Assembly: GCA_051745935.1 (NCBI GenBank)
Contig: JBNJEM010000457.1
Span: forward strand, 1 to 6,508
Length of the DNA: 6,508 bases
DNA from: JBNJEM01 sp051745935
GTDB taxonomy: Bacteria > Planctomycetota > Planctomycetia > Pirellulales > Pirellulaceae
Reading direction: 5' to 3'
Shown: in pieces, positions 1-6,245 of the stretch
How the letters are laid out: the number at the start of each line of letters is the position of its first letter
Numbering within the stretch: position 1 is the stretch's first letter
Program-made: the position numbers and the translations under genes
Notes under the pieces: model-generated
Databases searched by the model: none
Told to the model about the DNA's origin: nothing
What the model saw: only the letters and a program-made list of their open reading frames with translations

Positions 1-97
1 TTCAGGCGGTCGGACTTGTCCGGGTGGAACGCTGCCCGACGCAAGCCGTCCTCCCGTTGGTCGGACTCGCGGCGCACAAACTCATCCGCGACCCGTA
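1..97 (+). repeat. 100-bp dispersed repeat, copy A (cut by window edge)
   Basis: This matches units at 2881-2980, 2981-3080 and, inverted, 3904-4003. The alignment starts at unit position 4 because the window begins here, and it runs to the unit end with no insertions or deletions. It differs from copy C at about 10 of 97 positions and from copy D at about 10 of 97 by hand count. The core (CTGCCCGACGCAAGCCGTCC, then GGTCGGACTCGCGGCG) is nearly invariant. With copy D it shares GCACAAA near the right end and the flank GTATAAC, which sets these two apart from B and C. Short reading frames cross it, but 100 bp is not a multiple of three and copies occur on both strands, so I read it as a non-coding repeat. 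Confidence 0.88.
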
Positions 98-185
98 TAA
101 CGCGGACGTTGAAGTTTGGCTTACCCGATGCTACGCCCAAACCCCCCCGAAGGTTCGCCATGTCTTGAAGATGTGTCAAAGAAAC

Positions 186-302
186 AACGCCCAAAGCAAG
201 ACAGCCTGAATTCACCTGGCTTCCCCCCCGACTGGTGATTCACGGAACGCCCAAAGCAAGACAGCCTGAATTCACCTGGCCCCCCCGACTGGTTATTCAC
301 GG
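186..302. repeat. Tandem duplication, 60-bp and 57-bp units
   Basis: Two head-to-tail units occupy 186-245 and 246-302. Both begin AACGCCCAAAGCAAGACAGC and end with ATTCACGG. They differ by one substitution (GGTGATT versus GGTTATT) and by a 3-base length change where TTCCCCCCC in the first is CCCCCC in the second. The C-tract is the likely site of slippage. Read on the minus strand both units stay in the same frame, giving two peptides sharing GEFRLSCFGR, but there is no start signal or domain to argue for a gene. It is unrelated to the 100-bp repeat. Confidence 0.9.
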
Positions 303-359
303 GGATTTTAGCGCCGAGGAAGGAATCGCCAAGGCCACCTGGGTATTTCACGCCTTCTT

Positions 360-374
360 GAGTGCTTTCCACTC
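360..374 (-). terminator. Small hairpin just after the hydrolase stop codon
   Basis: On the minus strand GAGTG and CACTC pair around the five-base loop GAAAG, two bases after the TGA stop (377-379). The stem is only 5 bp and no T-tract follows, so it is a weak terminator candidate or a chance structure. Confidence 0.2.
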
Positions 375-376
375 GA

Positions 377-2287
377 TCATCGTGGTGATCGGCGATGCTG
401 CAGCTGGTACTGCTGCAGGGTCAGATAGAACTCTTCCCGCTGGTCGGGGGGGGCATGTTCAACCGCTTGGCGTTGATAACGAATGGCTGCCTCGAAATCG
501 TCAAGTATGGCAAGGGTCTTCGCCAGATTCGCAAGCAGCATGGGGGAGTTGGGCGACACGTCCAGCCCCGCCTCGAATGCAGTCCGAGCTTCGGCCAGTT
601 TTTCCTGTTTCCCAAGGAGGACCCCCAGGTTCATATAGGCGGCTTGGAACGATTCATCCAATTCCACGGCCCGTCGGTAGTACGTTTCGGCTTTTTCCAG
701 ATCCTGGCGTTGTTCGTGGATAATACCCAATTGGAGGTGGGTTTCCGCGTCCTCCGGCGCAAGTTTGACGGCTCGCTTGGCCAGCCGCAGCGACTCTTCC
801 AGCTTGCCTGCCCATCCCATGACTTTGGAGAGATTTCGCAAGGCGATTCCATGCTGCACTTGGTCCAAACTGCCTTCGACCTTTGTCGCTATCCGCGTGA
901 TCTCCTCTGGCCCCCAGGATGGGCAAGGATGGACGGTCTGGCTGGCAATCATTTGATCGAGGATCGTTTTGGCCAGCAGGCGGTGAACCGCAATGGTGGG
1001 GTGAACATGATCCAAGAACAGGTCGGTGCCCGGAATGCCGTGTTCGGCCTTCTGATCGACGAGGGCCACGAAATCGACACACGGGGCCCGCTGTTCGCTG
1101 GCCACCTCCCGTACGATTTGCTGAATCTCGCTGAAGGCCCGCAAGGGACAGATATCCTCGTCGACAGCGCGCACAAACGCCGCGCGTGCTTCCTCGTACC
1201 GACCCAGCGCCAGCAGCGCGCGTCCTCGCCGATAGTGCAGTTCCGCGAAACGGCTGTCGATGTCCAATGCCTGGTCCGCTACCTTCAGCGCGGCCTTGGC
1301 GTGGTTCGCTGACAGATGTTGTCGCACTTGGTCTGTTAATCGGGCCAACGTCGACCGATCCCGGGCGTTCAAGTTGGCCCGGGGTTCACTCTTGAAGGGT
1401 GATGAGTCCCGCAAGTTGGACGCGGGTACCACCAGCATCACTTCGGCCCCCGAGTCCCTGGCCATTTGAATCATCCGTCCCAGGTTCAAACGATAGTGCT
1501 TCAATACCAGGCGTCGGAGGGCATCGTCTCGCTCGTAAGCCTGAAGACCGACGGATTGCTCAAGCAGCGTAACCACTTCGCCTGGCAGTTGTTCCGCCGG
1601 CTTGGGCGTCGCGGAGTCCGACTTGGTCGATCGTTCGGGCAGCACCTGCCGCAGCGCGGCATAAGTGCGGGAATGGGCTAGCAGCCCCCCCACGGAGTCC
1701 CAGACCGGAAACCTATCGAAATGGGCGGCGTAGGTGCGACGTTCCAGGAACTCATTGTGTCCCGAATAAATGATGAACAAGTCCGGTTCGTAATGGACCA
1801 ACTCCTCCATGAGTTTGGCCACGCGATAGCTGGCATAACCGACGCCACCCGCGTTGACAACTTCCCAGTGACGGGAAGGATCGGCAGCCGGCAGGAATTC
1901 GCGTAGCCAGCCGCAAAACGAAGTCGTGTCATTGTACGGGCGGCCGTAGGTGGTCGACCCGCCCACACAGAAGATACGGAACGTGTTTTCCGGTTTGGAG
2001 CGACTGAACTGTTGCGCATTGAAGTGGCCCAGCTTGGCCGGCGATGTGGTCAGCCGTGGCTGACCGTCGACCGTATCTTTCACGAAAAGCGGAATGTAGG
2101 AGGAAAACCCCACGTAGGGATCTTCCCGCTGAACAAGAGGTGTGATTCCACAGACCCTGAGCACCACTTCCAGGGCGAGGAAGAACAAGGTGCAAACGAT
2201 CAGCGAGAAGACGACCTTCTTCCAGAAGGGCAACGCACGGGGTGTCGGTAACGATTCCGTAACCCCGGAAGCATCTTCAGAAGTCAT
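377..2287 (-). CDS. Membrane-anchored SGNH/GDSL-type hydrolase with TPR repeats
   Basis: The product is 636 residues. A hydrophobic segment at about 24-47, preceded by basic residues, looks like an uncleaved anchor with the rest outside the cytoplasm. SGNH motifs follow in order: block I GGSTTYG with probable nucleophile Ser111; a block II-like stretch NAGGVGY (145-151); block III GHNE with Asn178; and block V DHVHP with Asp426 and His429. Residues about 325-381 between blocks III and V contain TPR-like helices, so the catalytic domain carries a TPR insertion. Four clean 34-residue TPRs fill 480-513, 514-547, 548-581 and 582-615. The family typically hydrolyses esters, for example acyl groups on glycans or lipids; the substrate here is unknown. 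The ATG at 2287 is chosen because AGGGGG lies 7 bases upstream and the anchor follows; the frame stays open to 2386 but that extension looks unconserved. The gene is not close enough to others to imply an operon. Confidence 0.9.
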   Translation of the reverse strand: MTSEDASGVTESLPTPRALPFWKKVVFSLIVCTLFFLALEVVLRVCGITPLVQREDPYVGFSSYIPLFVKDTVDGQPRLTTSPAKLGHFNAQQFSRSKPENTFRIFCVGGSTTYGRPYNDTTSFCGWLREFLPAADPSRHWEVVNAGGVGYASYRVAKLMEELVHYEPDLFIIYSGHNEFLERRTYAAHFDRFPVWDSVGGLLAHSRTYAALRQVLPERSTKSDSATPKPAEQLPGEVVTLLEQSVGLQAYERDDALRRLVLKHYRLNLGRMIQMARDSGAEVMLVVPASNLRDSSPFKSEPRANLNARDRSTLARLTDQVRQHLSANHAKAALKVADQALDIDSRFAELHYRRGRALLALGRYEEARAAFVRAVDEDICPLRAFSEIQQIVREVASEQRAPCVDFVALVDQKAEHGIPGTDLFLDHVHPTIAVHRLLAKTILDQMIASQTVHPCPSWGPEEITRIATKVEGSLDQVQHGIALRNLSKVMGWAGKLEESLRLAKRAVKLAPEDAETHLQLGIIHEQRQDLEKAETYYRRAVELDESFQAAYMNLGVLLGKQEKLAEARTAFEAGLDVSPNSPMLLANLAKTLAILDDFEAAIRYQRQAVEHAPPDQREEFYLTLQQYQLQHRRSPR

Positions 2288-2294
2288 CAGGCGG

Positions 2295-2300
2295 CCCCCT
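2295..2300 (-). promoter_or_regulatory. Ribosome binding site of the SGNH hydrolase
   Basis: The minus strand reads AAAAGGGGG before the ATG at 2287, with AGGGGG one mismatch from AGGAGG and a 7-base gap. It favours this start over the upstream in-frame ATG at 2386. Confidence 0.6.
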
Positions 2301-2324
2301 TTTCTTTGGCGACCAAAACGAACG

Positions 2325-2340
2325 CGGTAACCGTTCACGG
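2325..2340 (-). repeat. Outer inverted repeat, left arm
   Basis: On the minus strand this reads CCGTGAACGGTTACCG, matching the plus strand at 2570-2585 at 15 of 16 positions (T/C difference). It sits 38 bases upstream of the hydrolase ATG, so it may be in that gene's leader. Confidence 0.65.
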
Positions 2341-2415
2341 GCAAGAGGCTGGCTGATATCCGCGGACTTTCGCACTTCCGTTCCACATCTTGAAGGAAGG
2401 CTTTTCAGAATGCAA

Positions 2416-2434
2416 ATGCCACGGGCTTGTCCCG
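2416..2434 (-). repeat. Inner inverted repeat, left arm
   Basis: ATGCCACGGGCTTGTCCCG on the plus strand is the exact 19-base reverse complement of 2514-2532. The arm can also fold alone: CCACGGG, loop CTTGT, then CCCGGGG with one mismatch. Confidence 0.85.
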
Positions 2435-2513
2435 GGGTCCGTTACGTTCCACACTAGCGACGAGCCAGGCGTGGTCTATCCGACCGGTTTGTAGCGGCGA
2501 GCGTGATCCACCA

Positions 2514-2532
2514 CGGGACAAGCCCGTGGCAT
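2514..2532 (+). repeat. Inner inverted repeat, right arm
   Basis: CGGGACAAGCCCGTGGCAT pairs perfectly with 2416-2434 across 79 bases. With two more bases on its left (from 2511) it also forms its own hairpin, CCACGGG-ACAAG-CCCGTGG, a perfect 7-bp stem with a 5-base loop. No open frame or transposase lies between the arms, so this could be a small non-autonomous element or a pair of palindromic extragenic repeats. Confidence 0.85.
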
Positions 2533-2569
2533 CCACGTGGGGTCCCGTGTCCAAGCCACCTAGTGTCAT

Positions 2570-2599
2570 CCGTGAACGGCTACCGAACGCGACTCACGG
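2570..2599 (+). repeat. Outer inverted repeat, right arm, with local hairpin
   Basis: 2570-2585 reads CCGTGAACGGCTACCG and matches the minus strand at 2325-2340 with one mismatch. The same CCGTGA (2570-2575) also pairs perfectly with TCACGG at 2594-2599. Confidence 0.6.
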
Positions 2600-2880
2600 A
2601 AACACGGCGGGTATAACCAACGAGCCTCGCCTCCCCCCTCACGTGGCCCGTTCCAGGCTGCTCCGCAGGCGCATGCCCGCCAATATCATTTTGAAAGGAA
2701 ATCAGGCGGGGTGCAACCTATGGAATTGATTGGGTGGCGGTCCTTTTTTTCCGTGGCCTTCCGCTTACCAGCGCCAGACCGCGCCCATCGGCGATCAGGG
2801 ACCGAAGGCCCCCGATTTCAACGGAGCCCTGAACCGGATCGCCTCCCCCGGTCGCCCGAACCCAATCGGCGAAACAGTTA
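2600..2880. other. Non-coding spacer
   Basis: I see no gene, and no repeat that I can define, in this stretch. Frames on both strands cross it but none has a domain, a good ribosome binding site or support from the neighbours. A run of seven T at about 2742-2748 has no convincing stem before it. Confidence 0.5.
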
Positions 2881-2980
2881 TATTTCAGGCGGTTGGATTG
2901 TTCCGAGTGGAAAGCTGCCCGACGCAAGCCGTCCGCCCGTTGGTCGGACTCGCGGCGGAGAACATCATCCGCGACCGGCA
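2881..2980 (+). repeat. 100-bp dispersed repeat, copy B (tandem with C)
   Basis: The unit starts TATTTCAGGCGG and ends GCGACCGGCA. It is followed directly by copy C with no spacer, and the two differ at 5 of 100 positions by hand count, so they look like a fairly recent tandem duplication. It carries the GGAGAACATCA variant near the right end that is shared with C but not with A or D. There are no inverted terminal repeats. Confidence 0.93.
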
Positions 2981-3080
2981 TATTTCAGGCGGTTGGATTT
3001 TTCCGGGTGGAACGCTGCCCGACGCAAGCCGTCCTCCCGTTGGTCGGACTCGCGGCGGAGAACATCATCCGCGACTGGCA
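2981..3080 (+). repeat. 100-bp dispersed repeat, copy C (tandem with B)
   Basis: It is the second head-to-tail unit after copy B, again exactly 100 bp. The next bases (TATTTCG, 3081-3087) repeat the first six bases of a unit, as if a third copy began and then diverged. It ends about 70 bases beyond the acylphosphatase stop codon, downstream of that gene. Confidence 0.93.
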
Positions 3081-3149
3081 TATTTCGTACTTTCCGATAC
3101 TTCATGCTTTCCGAGGCGGGGGGGCCGTGCTCATGCTTGCACAAGCGAT

Positions 3150-3425
3150 TCACCGGCGGATTTCAAAACGGCTAAACTCCCCGGTCGCGGGCCGGCGATC
3201 CTCTTGCGTATCGCGGATAAAGGTTGCCATTCGATTGGAAATTTCTCCCAAGAATGCGTCGAGCTCTTCGGCAGCGCCTTCACACACCACGTGCACGCGA
3301 CCGTCGGGCAGATTTCGCACAAACCCCGTGATCGCGAAATGTTGGGCGATCCGACTTGCTCTATAGCGAAATCCAACCCCTTGTACGTTTCCTTGATACC
3401 ATATTTCCCGTCGTTGTGCTGTCAT
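3150..3425 (-). CDS. acyP: Acylphosphatase
   Basis: The product is 91 residues, the normal size for this family, which hydrolyses the carboxyl-phosphate bond of acyl phosphates in the cytoplasm. The signature GNVQGVGFRY lies at 12-21 and GFVRNLPDGRV at 34-44. By homology Arg20 binds the phosphate and Asn38 positions the water; both are present. The rest fits a single alpha/beta acylphosphatase fold. I chose the ATG at 3425 because the signature then starts at the usual distance from the N-terminus and AGGA lies 11 bases upstream; the frame is open to 3545 but the extra 40 residues do not resemble the family. The gene stands alone, with long spacers on both sides and copies of the 100-bp repeat beyond each end. 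The physiological substrate cannot be told from sequence. Confidence 0.95.
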   Translation of the reverse strand: MTAQRREIWYQGNVQGVGFRYRASRIAQHFAITGFVRNLPDGRVHVVCEGAAEELDAFLGEISNRMATFIRDTQEDRRPATGEFSRFEIRR

Positions 3426-3464
3426 CCGTTCTTGTTTCCTGATAAAGAGCTTTGTGTTGAAGCC

Positions 3465-3470
3465 ATCATA
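3465..3470 (-). promoter_or_regulatory. Possible -10 element of acyP
   Basis: The minus strand reads TATGAT, 39 bases before the acyP ATG, followed by GGC. The same TATGATGGC occurs ahead of the TPR gene at 4053-4061. No good -35 hexamer is present at 16-18 bases. Confidence 0.3.
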
Positions 3471-3479
3471 CCGCGAGGG

Positions 3480-3492
3480 GCCACCGGGTGGC
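3480..3492. repeat. Short GC-rich hairpin upstream of acyP
   Basis: GCCAC and GTGGC pair around CGG. It sits just upstream of the acyP -10 candidate, so it could overlap a promoter region, or be a chance palindrome. Confidence 0.35.
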
Positions 3493-3532
3493 TTATTGTC
3501 CCTCTCGCTCCGCGCAATTGGGCAAACAGCGT

Positions 3533-3557
3533 GCCACCGTGCCACATCGGCGGTGGC
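3533..3557. repeat. GC-rich hairpin upstream of acyP
   Basis: GCCACCG (3533-3539) pairs perfectly with CGGTGGC (3551-3557) around an 11-base loop. It shares GCCACC/GGTGGC with the hairpin at 3480-3492, so the two may be related palindromes. No T-tract follows on either strand. Confidence 0.45.
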
Positions 3558-3903
3558 GGAGTCAAGGCAAGTGGCGAGCCCGATTCGCTGGCTTCACGAC
3601 AAGGTGGGGGTTTTGGAGGAACGGTTGAGTAACAGGCGATCGAGAGCTGGCTGCCCATTTCGCGTATTGCGCATAGGCTAACACGAGTGGCGTGGGACAA
3701 ACAGTCACCCCGACCTTTTGTCCTTTACAGCCCGGTAACAAAGCTTGGTCCCCGTTTTCAAAAGTCCCTGGGAGACAGGAATCTTGACTGGTTTTGTTAT
3801 GGCTTCGAAGGCTGACAGCCGTGAATTTGGGGAGACACGACAAGATTGTCTGTCCGCCAGCATCGGGCTGGAAAGGCTGACGTACATAGCTGCCAATCGG
3901 TTA
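3558..3903. other. Non-coding spacer between acyP and the TPR gene
   Basis: No supported gene. The longest frame here (minus, 3562-3843) has no domain or ribosome binding site that I can see. The one structured element is the hairpin at 3695-3723. Confidence 0.5.
3695..3723. repeat. Two-tier hairpin in the spacer
   Basis: GGACAAA (3695-3701) pairs perfectly with TTTGTCC (3717-3723). Inside it GTC (3704-3706) pairs with GAC (3712-3714) around ACCCC, with two unpaired bases on each side. It is not next to a stop codon, so a terminator role is not supported. It may be a palindromic extragenic repeat. Confidence 0.5.
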
Positions 3904-4003
3904 TACCGGTCGCGGGTGACTTTGTGCGCCGCGAGTCCGACCAATGGGCGGACGGCTTGCGTTGGGCAGCTTTCCACCCGGACAAAGCCGACCGTCTGAA
4001 ATA
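3904..4003 (-). repeat. 100-bp dispersed repeat, copy D (inverted)
   Basis: The reverse complement begins TATTTCAGACGG and ends GCGACCGGTA, exactly 100 bp and without indels relative to B and C. It differs from A at about 10 of 97 positions and shares A's GCACAAA variant and TATAAC right flank. It lies upstream of the TPR gene and, with B and C, brackets acyP in opposite orientation. Confidence 0.92.
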
Positions 4004-4052
4004 TATTTTACGACTTTTCAAATTCCTCTGGACGCGGTTTGGGGAACTTGGC

Positions 4053-4058
4053 TATGAT
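4053..4058 (+). promoter_or_regulatory. Possible -10 element of the TPR gene
   Basis: TATGAT lies 76 bases before the ATG at 4135, followed by GGC as in the acyP candidate. A standard -35 at 17 bases is not evident; CTGGAC at 4027-4032 is poorly spaced (20 bases). Confidence 0.3.
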
Positions 4059-4122
4059 GGCCCGCCTGTTTATCCGACGCCCGCGGAGCGGCTGGGATGC
4101 CGCGAGCATTTGCCGCGTTTAT

Positions 4123-4128
4123 GAGGAG
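4123..4128 (+). promoter_or_regulatory. Ribosome binding site of the TPR gene
   Basis: GAGGAG lies 6 bases before the ATG at 4135. This decides the start over the TTG at 4039 that opens the longer frame. Confidence 0.8.
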
Positions 4129-4134
4129 TACGTA

Positions 4135-6243
4135 ATGGGACAGCACCGGCTTGCAATTCGGAATTCTCGATGTCTCGTGACATTCCTATTGAGAAACACA
4201 TTGTGCATGCTGTGTGTTCTCAGGTTCATGTCCCCAACGTGGGCCGCCGCCACCGAAACAGTGGAAGAAAAGACGCCACGGGGCCAAGAACAGACCGGCC
4301 AGCTGGCGTCAGGGGAAGAGGGGGAAAAAGAGCAGCAAGAGGACAATCAGGCTCCAGCCTCTCCAAAAGCCCCCCCAAAGGCGCTGCGGAAGCCTGTCGA
4401 TTTGGTTCCCGTCGAGGAGGGGGGAGCGGGCGCGGCGGACGACACGTCGGCTTCCAACTCGACGCCGCCCATTCAACTCGTCCCAGAACCCTCACTCCCG
4501 CCGGCCACTGGCAGTGAGCAGGGTACAAGCGAAATCGACGGGATTCGCCCCGCGAGCTTCCAGGGCATTTCTCCGGGGCAGTCCACCCGAGCCGAACTGA
4601 TCGAACAGCTCGGTGAACCACTCGAAGTCGCAACCAGCGAAGAGAAACAGGAGCTGGTTTTCGAAGTAGAGCCGTTTCCCTCGGCTCGAATCACGGTGAC
4701 CGATGACGTGGTCAGTTCGATTGTGATTAACCTTGTGGCGCCGCAGGCGAGGGAAGCGGTCGTCAAGGACCTGAAACTCGCCGACTTTGAGGCCGCCATC
4801 ATCCGCGATGACGAGGATCGTCCGTTGGGGGAGGTTTATCCCGAACGAGGCCTGATGTTCGCGTATCAGGAGGAGGACGGATCCGGGGAGGACATCAAGG
4901 TCAGTCACGTGGTGTTGGAACGTATTTCCAGCGAGCCTTTCCTGCTGCGAGTCGAGCAAACTCCCGTTGAACAAATCGCGAAGCGGCGTGACGACCTGCG
5001 TATCGCGCGAGAGCTGTCGCCCGATAACGCGGAAGCGCATGCGCTGGCGGCTCGCCTGGATCGGCGATGTGGTCGTCTGGAGGCCGCTCATCAAGCAGCG
5101 CGGAAAGCTTTGGAGAGCGACGCCGAAAACCAGGGCTATCGAATTTTAGTGGCCGATATCGAACGGCGACTGGGACATTCCGAAAAAGCCTTGCAGGCGA
5201 TTCGGGCCGTCCTAGCCGACGACAGCATCTCGTCGCTGGAAGAGGCGGAGGCCCAGCTGATCCTCGGGCGTCTTCTGGCTACGACCTCAAACCATGATTA
5301 CAAGCAAGCCATGAAGGAAACGGTCACCGCCATCAAGCTGGCGTCGGCGGAGACCGACGCCAGCCAGAAACGCCGGCGATGGAAAGCGCGGCGACTGCTC
5401 ATTCGCGCCGAATTGTCGCTCGCCGAAATACTCGCTCATGGCCCCTGGAAACAGCGGCACTCGGTGGTCCCCAAATGGCTGGCCAGCGCGGAACAGGTGA
5501 TCAACGAGCACATCGAAAAGGACGATGCGGCGCGGGACCTCCTCCTGGATCTCTACCGCACGTCGCTGCACTGCTTGCTGGCCCTGGACGGACAAGGAAC
5601 CCCCGCCAAAATCACCGAGGCCGCCATCCAGCTCGGCCGCGAACTCATCGCGGACACCGACGACCTCGACTACCAATCCGTGATCGAATGGAAGCTGGGA
5701 ACCACGCTGTGGCGAGCGGCACAAGTGACGCGACAACAAGCCAACACGGACGCGGCGCTCCGTTTGGCCGACAACGCCGAGGCACTCATGTCCACGGCAG
5801 TGGAAGCGCGATCCAACTCACCGAACGCCGCTTACCAGCTCGCCCAACTCCGCTTCCTCATGGGATCGATTCATGCCATCCACAAACAAGATCATGATAT
5901 GGCCATGAGCTGGTACGACAAAGCCAGGCCGCGCCTCGCCAGTCCCTATCCAGACTGTCTCCTGGACAATCGCGGACCGGTGGGCGATCAATTGGTCAGC
6001 ATCGGCATTTCCCTGTGGGAAACCGACCGCAGGAACCAGGCCGTTTCAGTGACCAAGGAAGGACTGGAGATGATCCGGGACGCGGTCGAAGCCGGCACCT
6101 TCAAACGGGCGGCCCTTGCCGTGCCTTACCGGAACCTGGCCACCATGTATCGCGGCCTGGGAAACAAGCCAGAAGCCGAAAACATGGCCCGGAAAGCCGC
6201 CGAGTACCAACCCTCGACCTCCAGCTCGAACATACGCCGCTAG
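4135..6243 (+). CDS. Secreted TPR protein with an unassigned beta-rich domain
   Basis: The product is 702 residues. Residues 1-39 look like a signal peptide: basic start, hydrophobic CLVTFLL and LCMLCVL stretches interrupted by Arg20, and a likely cleavage near TWAAA (35-39). Residues 40-135 are low-complexity, rich in Glu, Gln, Pro and Ala, probably a disordered linker. Residues about 138-275 form a compact region starting GISPGQSTRAELIEQLGEP, with alternating hydrophobic strands; the pattern (Gly, small residues, helix, LG.P, then strands) recalls SmpA/BLIP-like modules, but that is only a guess. From about 280 to 690 the chain is helical with TPR-type motifs, clearest at 298-331, 332-363 and 663-693; the middle is degenerate. 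No catalytic motif is visible, so a scaffold or binding role outside the cytoplasm is the best inference. The start is set by GAGGAG 6 bases upstream and the signal peptide. Confidence 0.88.
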   Translation: MGQHRLAIRNSRCLVTFLLRNTLCMLCVLRFMSPTWAAATETVEEKTPRGQEQTGQLASGEEGEKEQQEDNQAPASPKAPPKALRKPVDLVPVEEGGAGAADDTSASNSTPPIQLVPEPSLPPATGSEQGTSEIDGIRPASFQGISPGQSTRAELIEQLGEPLEVATSEEKQELVFEVEPFPSARITVTDDVVSSIVINLVAPQAREAVVKDLKLADFEAAIIRDDEDRPLGEVYPERGLMFAYQEEDGSGEDIKVSHVVLERISSEPFLLRVEQTPVEQIAKRRDDLRIARELSPDNAEAHALAARLDRRCGRLEAAHQAARKALESDAENQGYRILVADIERRLGHSEKALQAIRAVLADDSISSLEEAEAQLILGRLLATTSNHDYKQAMKETVTAIKLASAETDASQKRRRWKARRLLIRAELSLAEILAHGPWKQRHSVVPKWLASAEQVINEHIEKDDAARDLLLDLYRTSLHCLLALDGQGTPAKITEAAIQLGRELIADTDDLDYQSVIEWKLGTTLWRAAQVTRQQANTDAALRLADNAEALMSTAVEARSNSPNAAYQLAQLRFLMGSIHAIHKQDHDMAMSWYDKARPRLASPYPDCLLDNRGPVGDQLVSIGISLWETDRRNQAVSVTKEGLEMIRDAVEAGTFKRAALAVPYRNLATMYRGLGNKPEAENMARKAAEYQPSTSSSNIRR

Positions 6244-6245
6244 AT

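Larger units (their letters stand above)
98..376. other. Non-coding spacer downstream of the SGNH hydrolase gene
   Basis: No credible gene is visible here. The stretch holds a tandem duplication (186-302) and a small hairpin just past the hydrolase stop codon. Open frames exist on both strands, but they are short, cross the repeats and show no recognisable domain. Confidence 0.6.

Noticed and set aside
121..372. Minus-strand open frame of 83 codons with an internal peptide repeat
   Set aside because: The peptide repeat is a consequence of the tandem DNA duplication keeping frame; no start signal or family supports a gene.
395..1312. Long plus-strand open frame of 305 codons
   Set aside because: It is antisense to the SGNH hydrolase, has no domain, and is explained by the codon use of the real gene.
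2288..2386. N-terminal extension of the SGNH hydrolase
   Set aside because: The added 33 residues are basic and unlike the family, and the ATG at 2287 has the better ribosome binding site.
2742..2748. T-run as an intrinsic terminator
   Set aside because: No stable stem precedes it and no plus-strand gene ends nearby.
2881..3080. CRISPR-like array
   Set aside because: The units abut with no spacers and are 100 bp long, which is not CRISPR organisation.
2730..3632. Plus-strand open frame of 300 codons
   Set aside because: It runs through two 100-bp repeat units and the whole of acyP on the opposite strand, changes repeat frame between units, and has no recognisable domain.
3562..3843. Minus-strand open frame of 93 codons
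   Set aside because: It lies in the hairpin-rich spacer, shows no domain or ribosome binding site, and may be part of a dispersed repeat.
4039..4134. TTG start for the TPR protein
   Set aside because: It would bury the signal peptide 32 residues in, and GAGGAG sits correctly for the ATG at 4135.
5379..5897. Second-frame open reading frame inside the TPR gene
   Set aside because: It is a frame shadow rich in Arg, Pro and Gly, typical of GC-rich off-frame translation.
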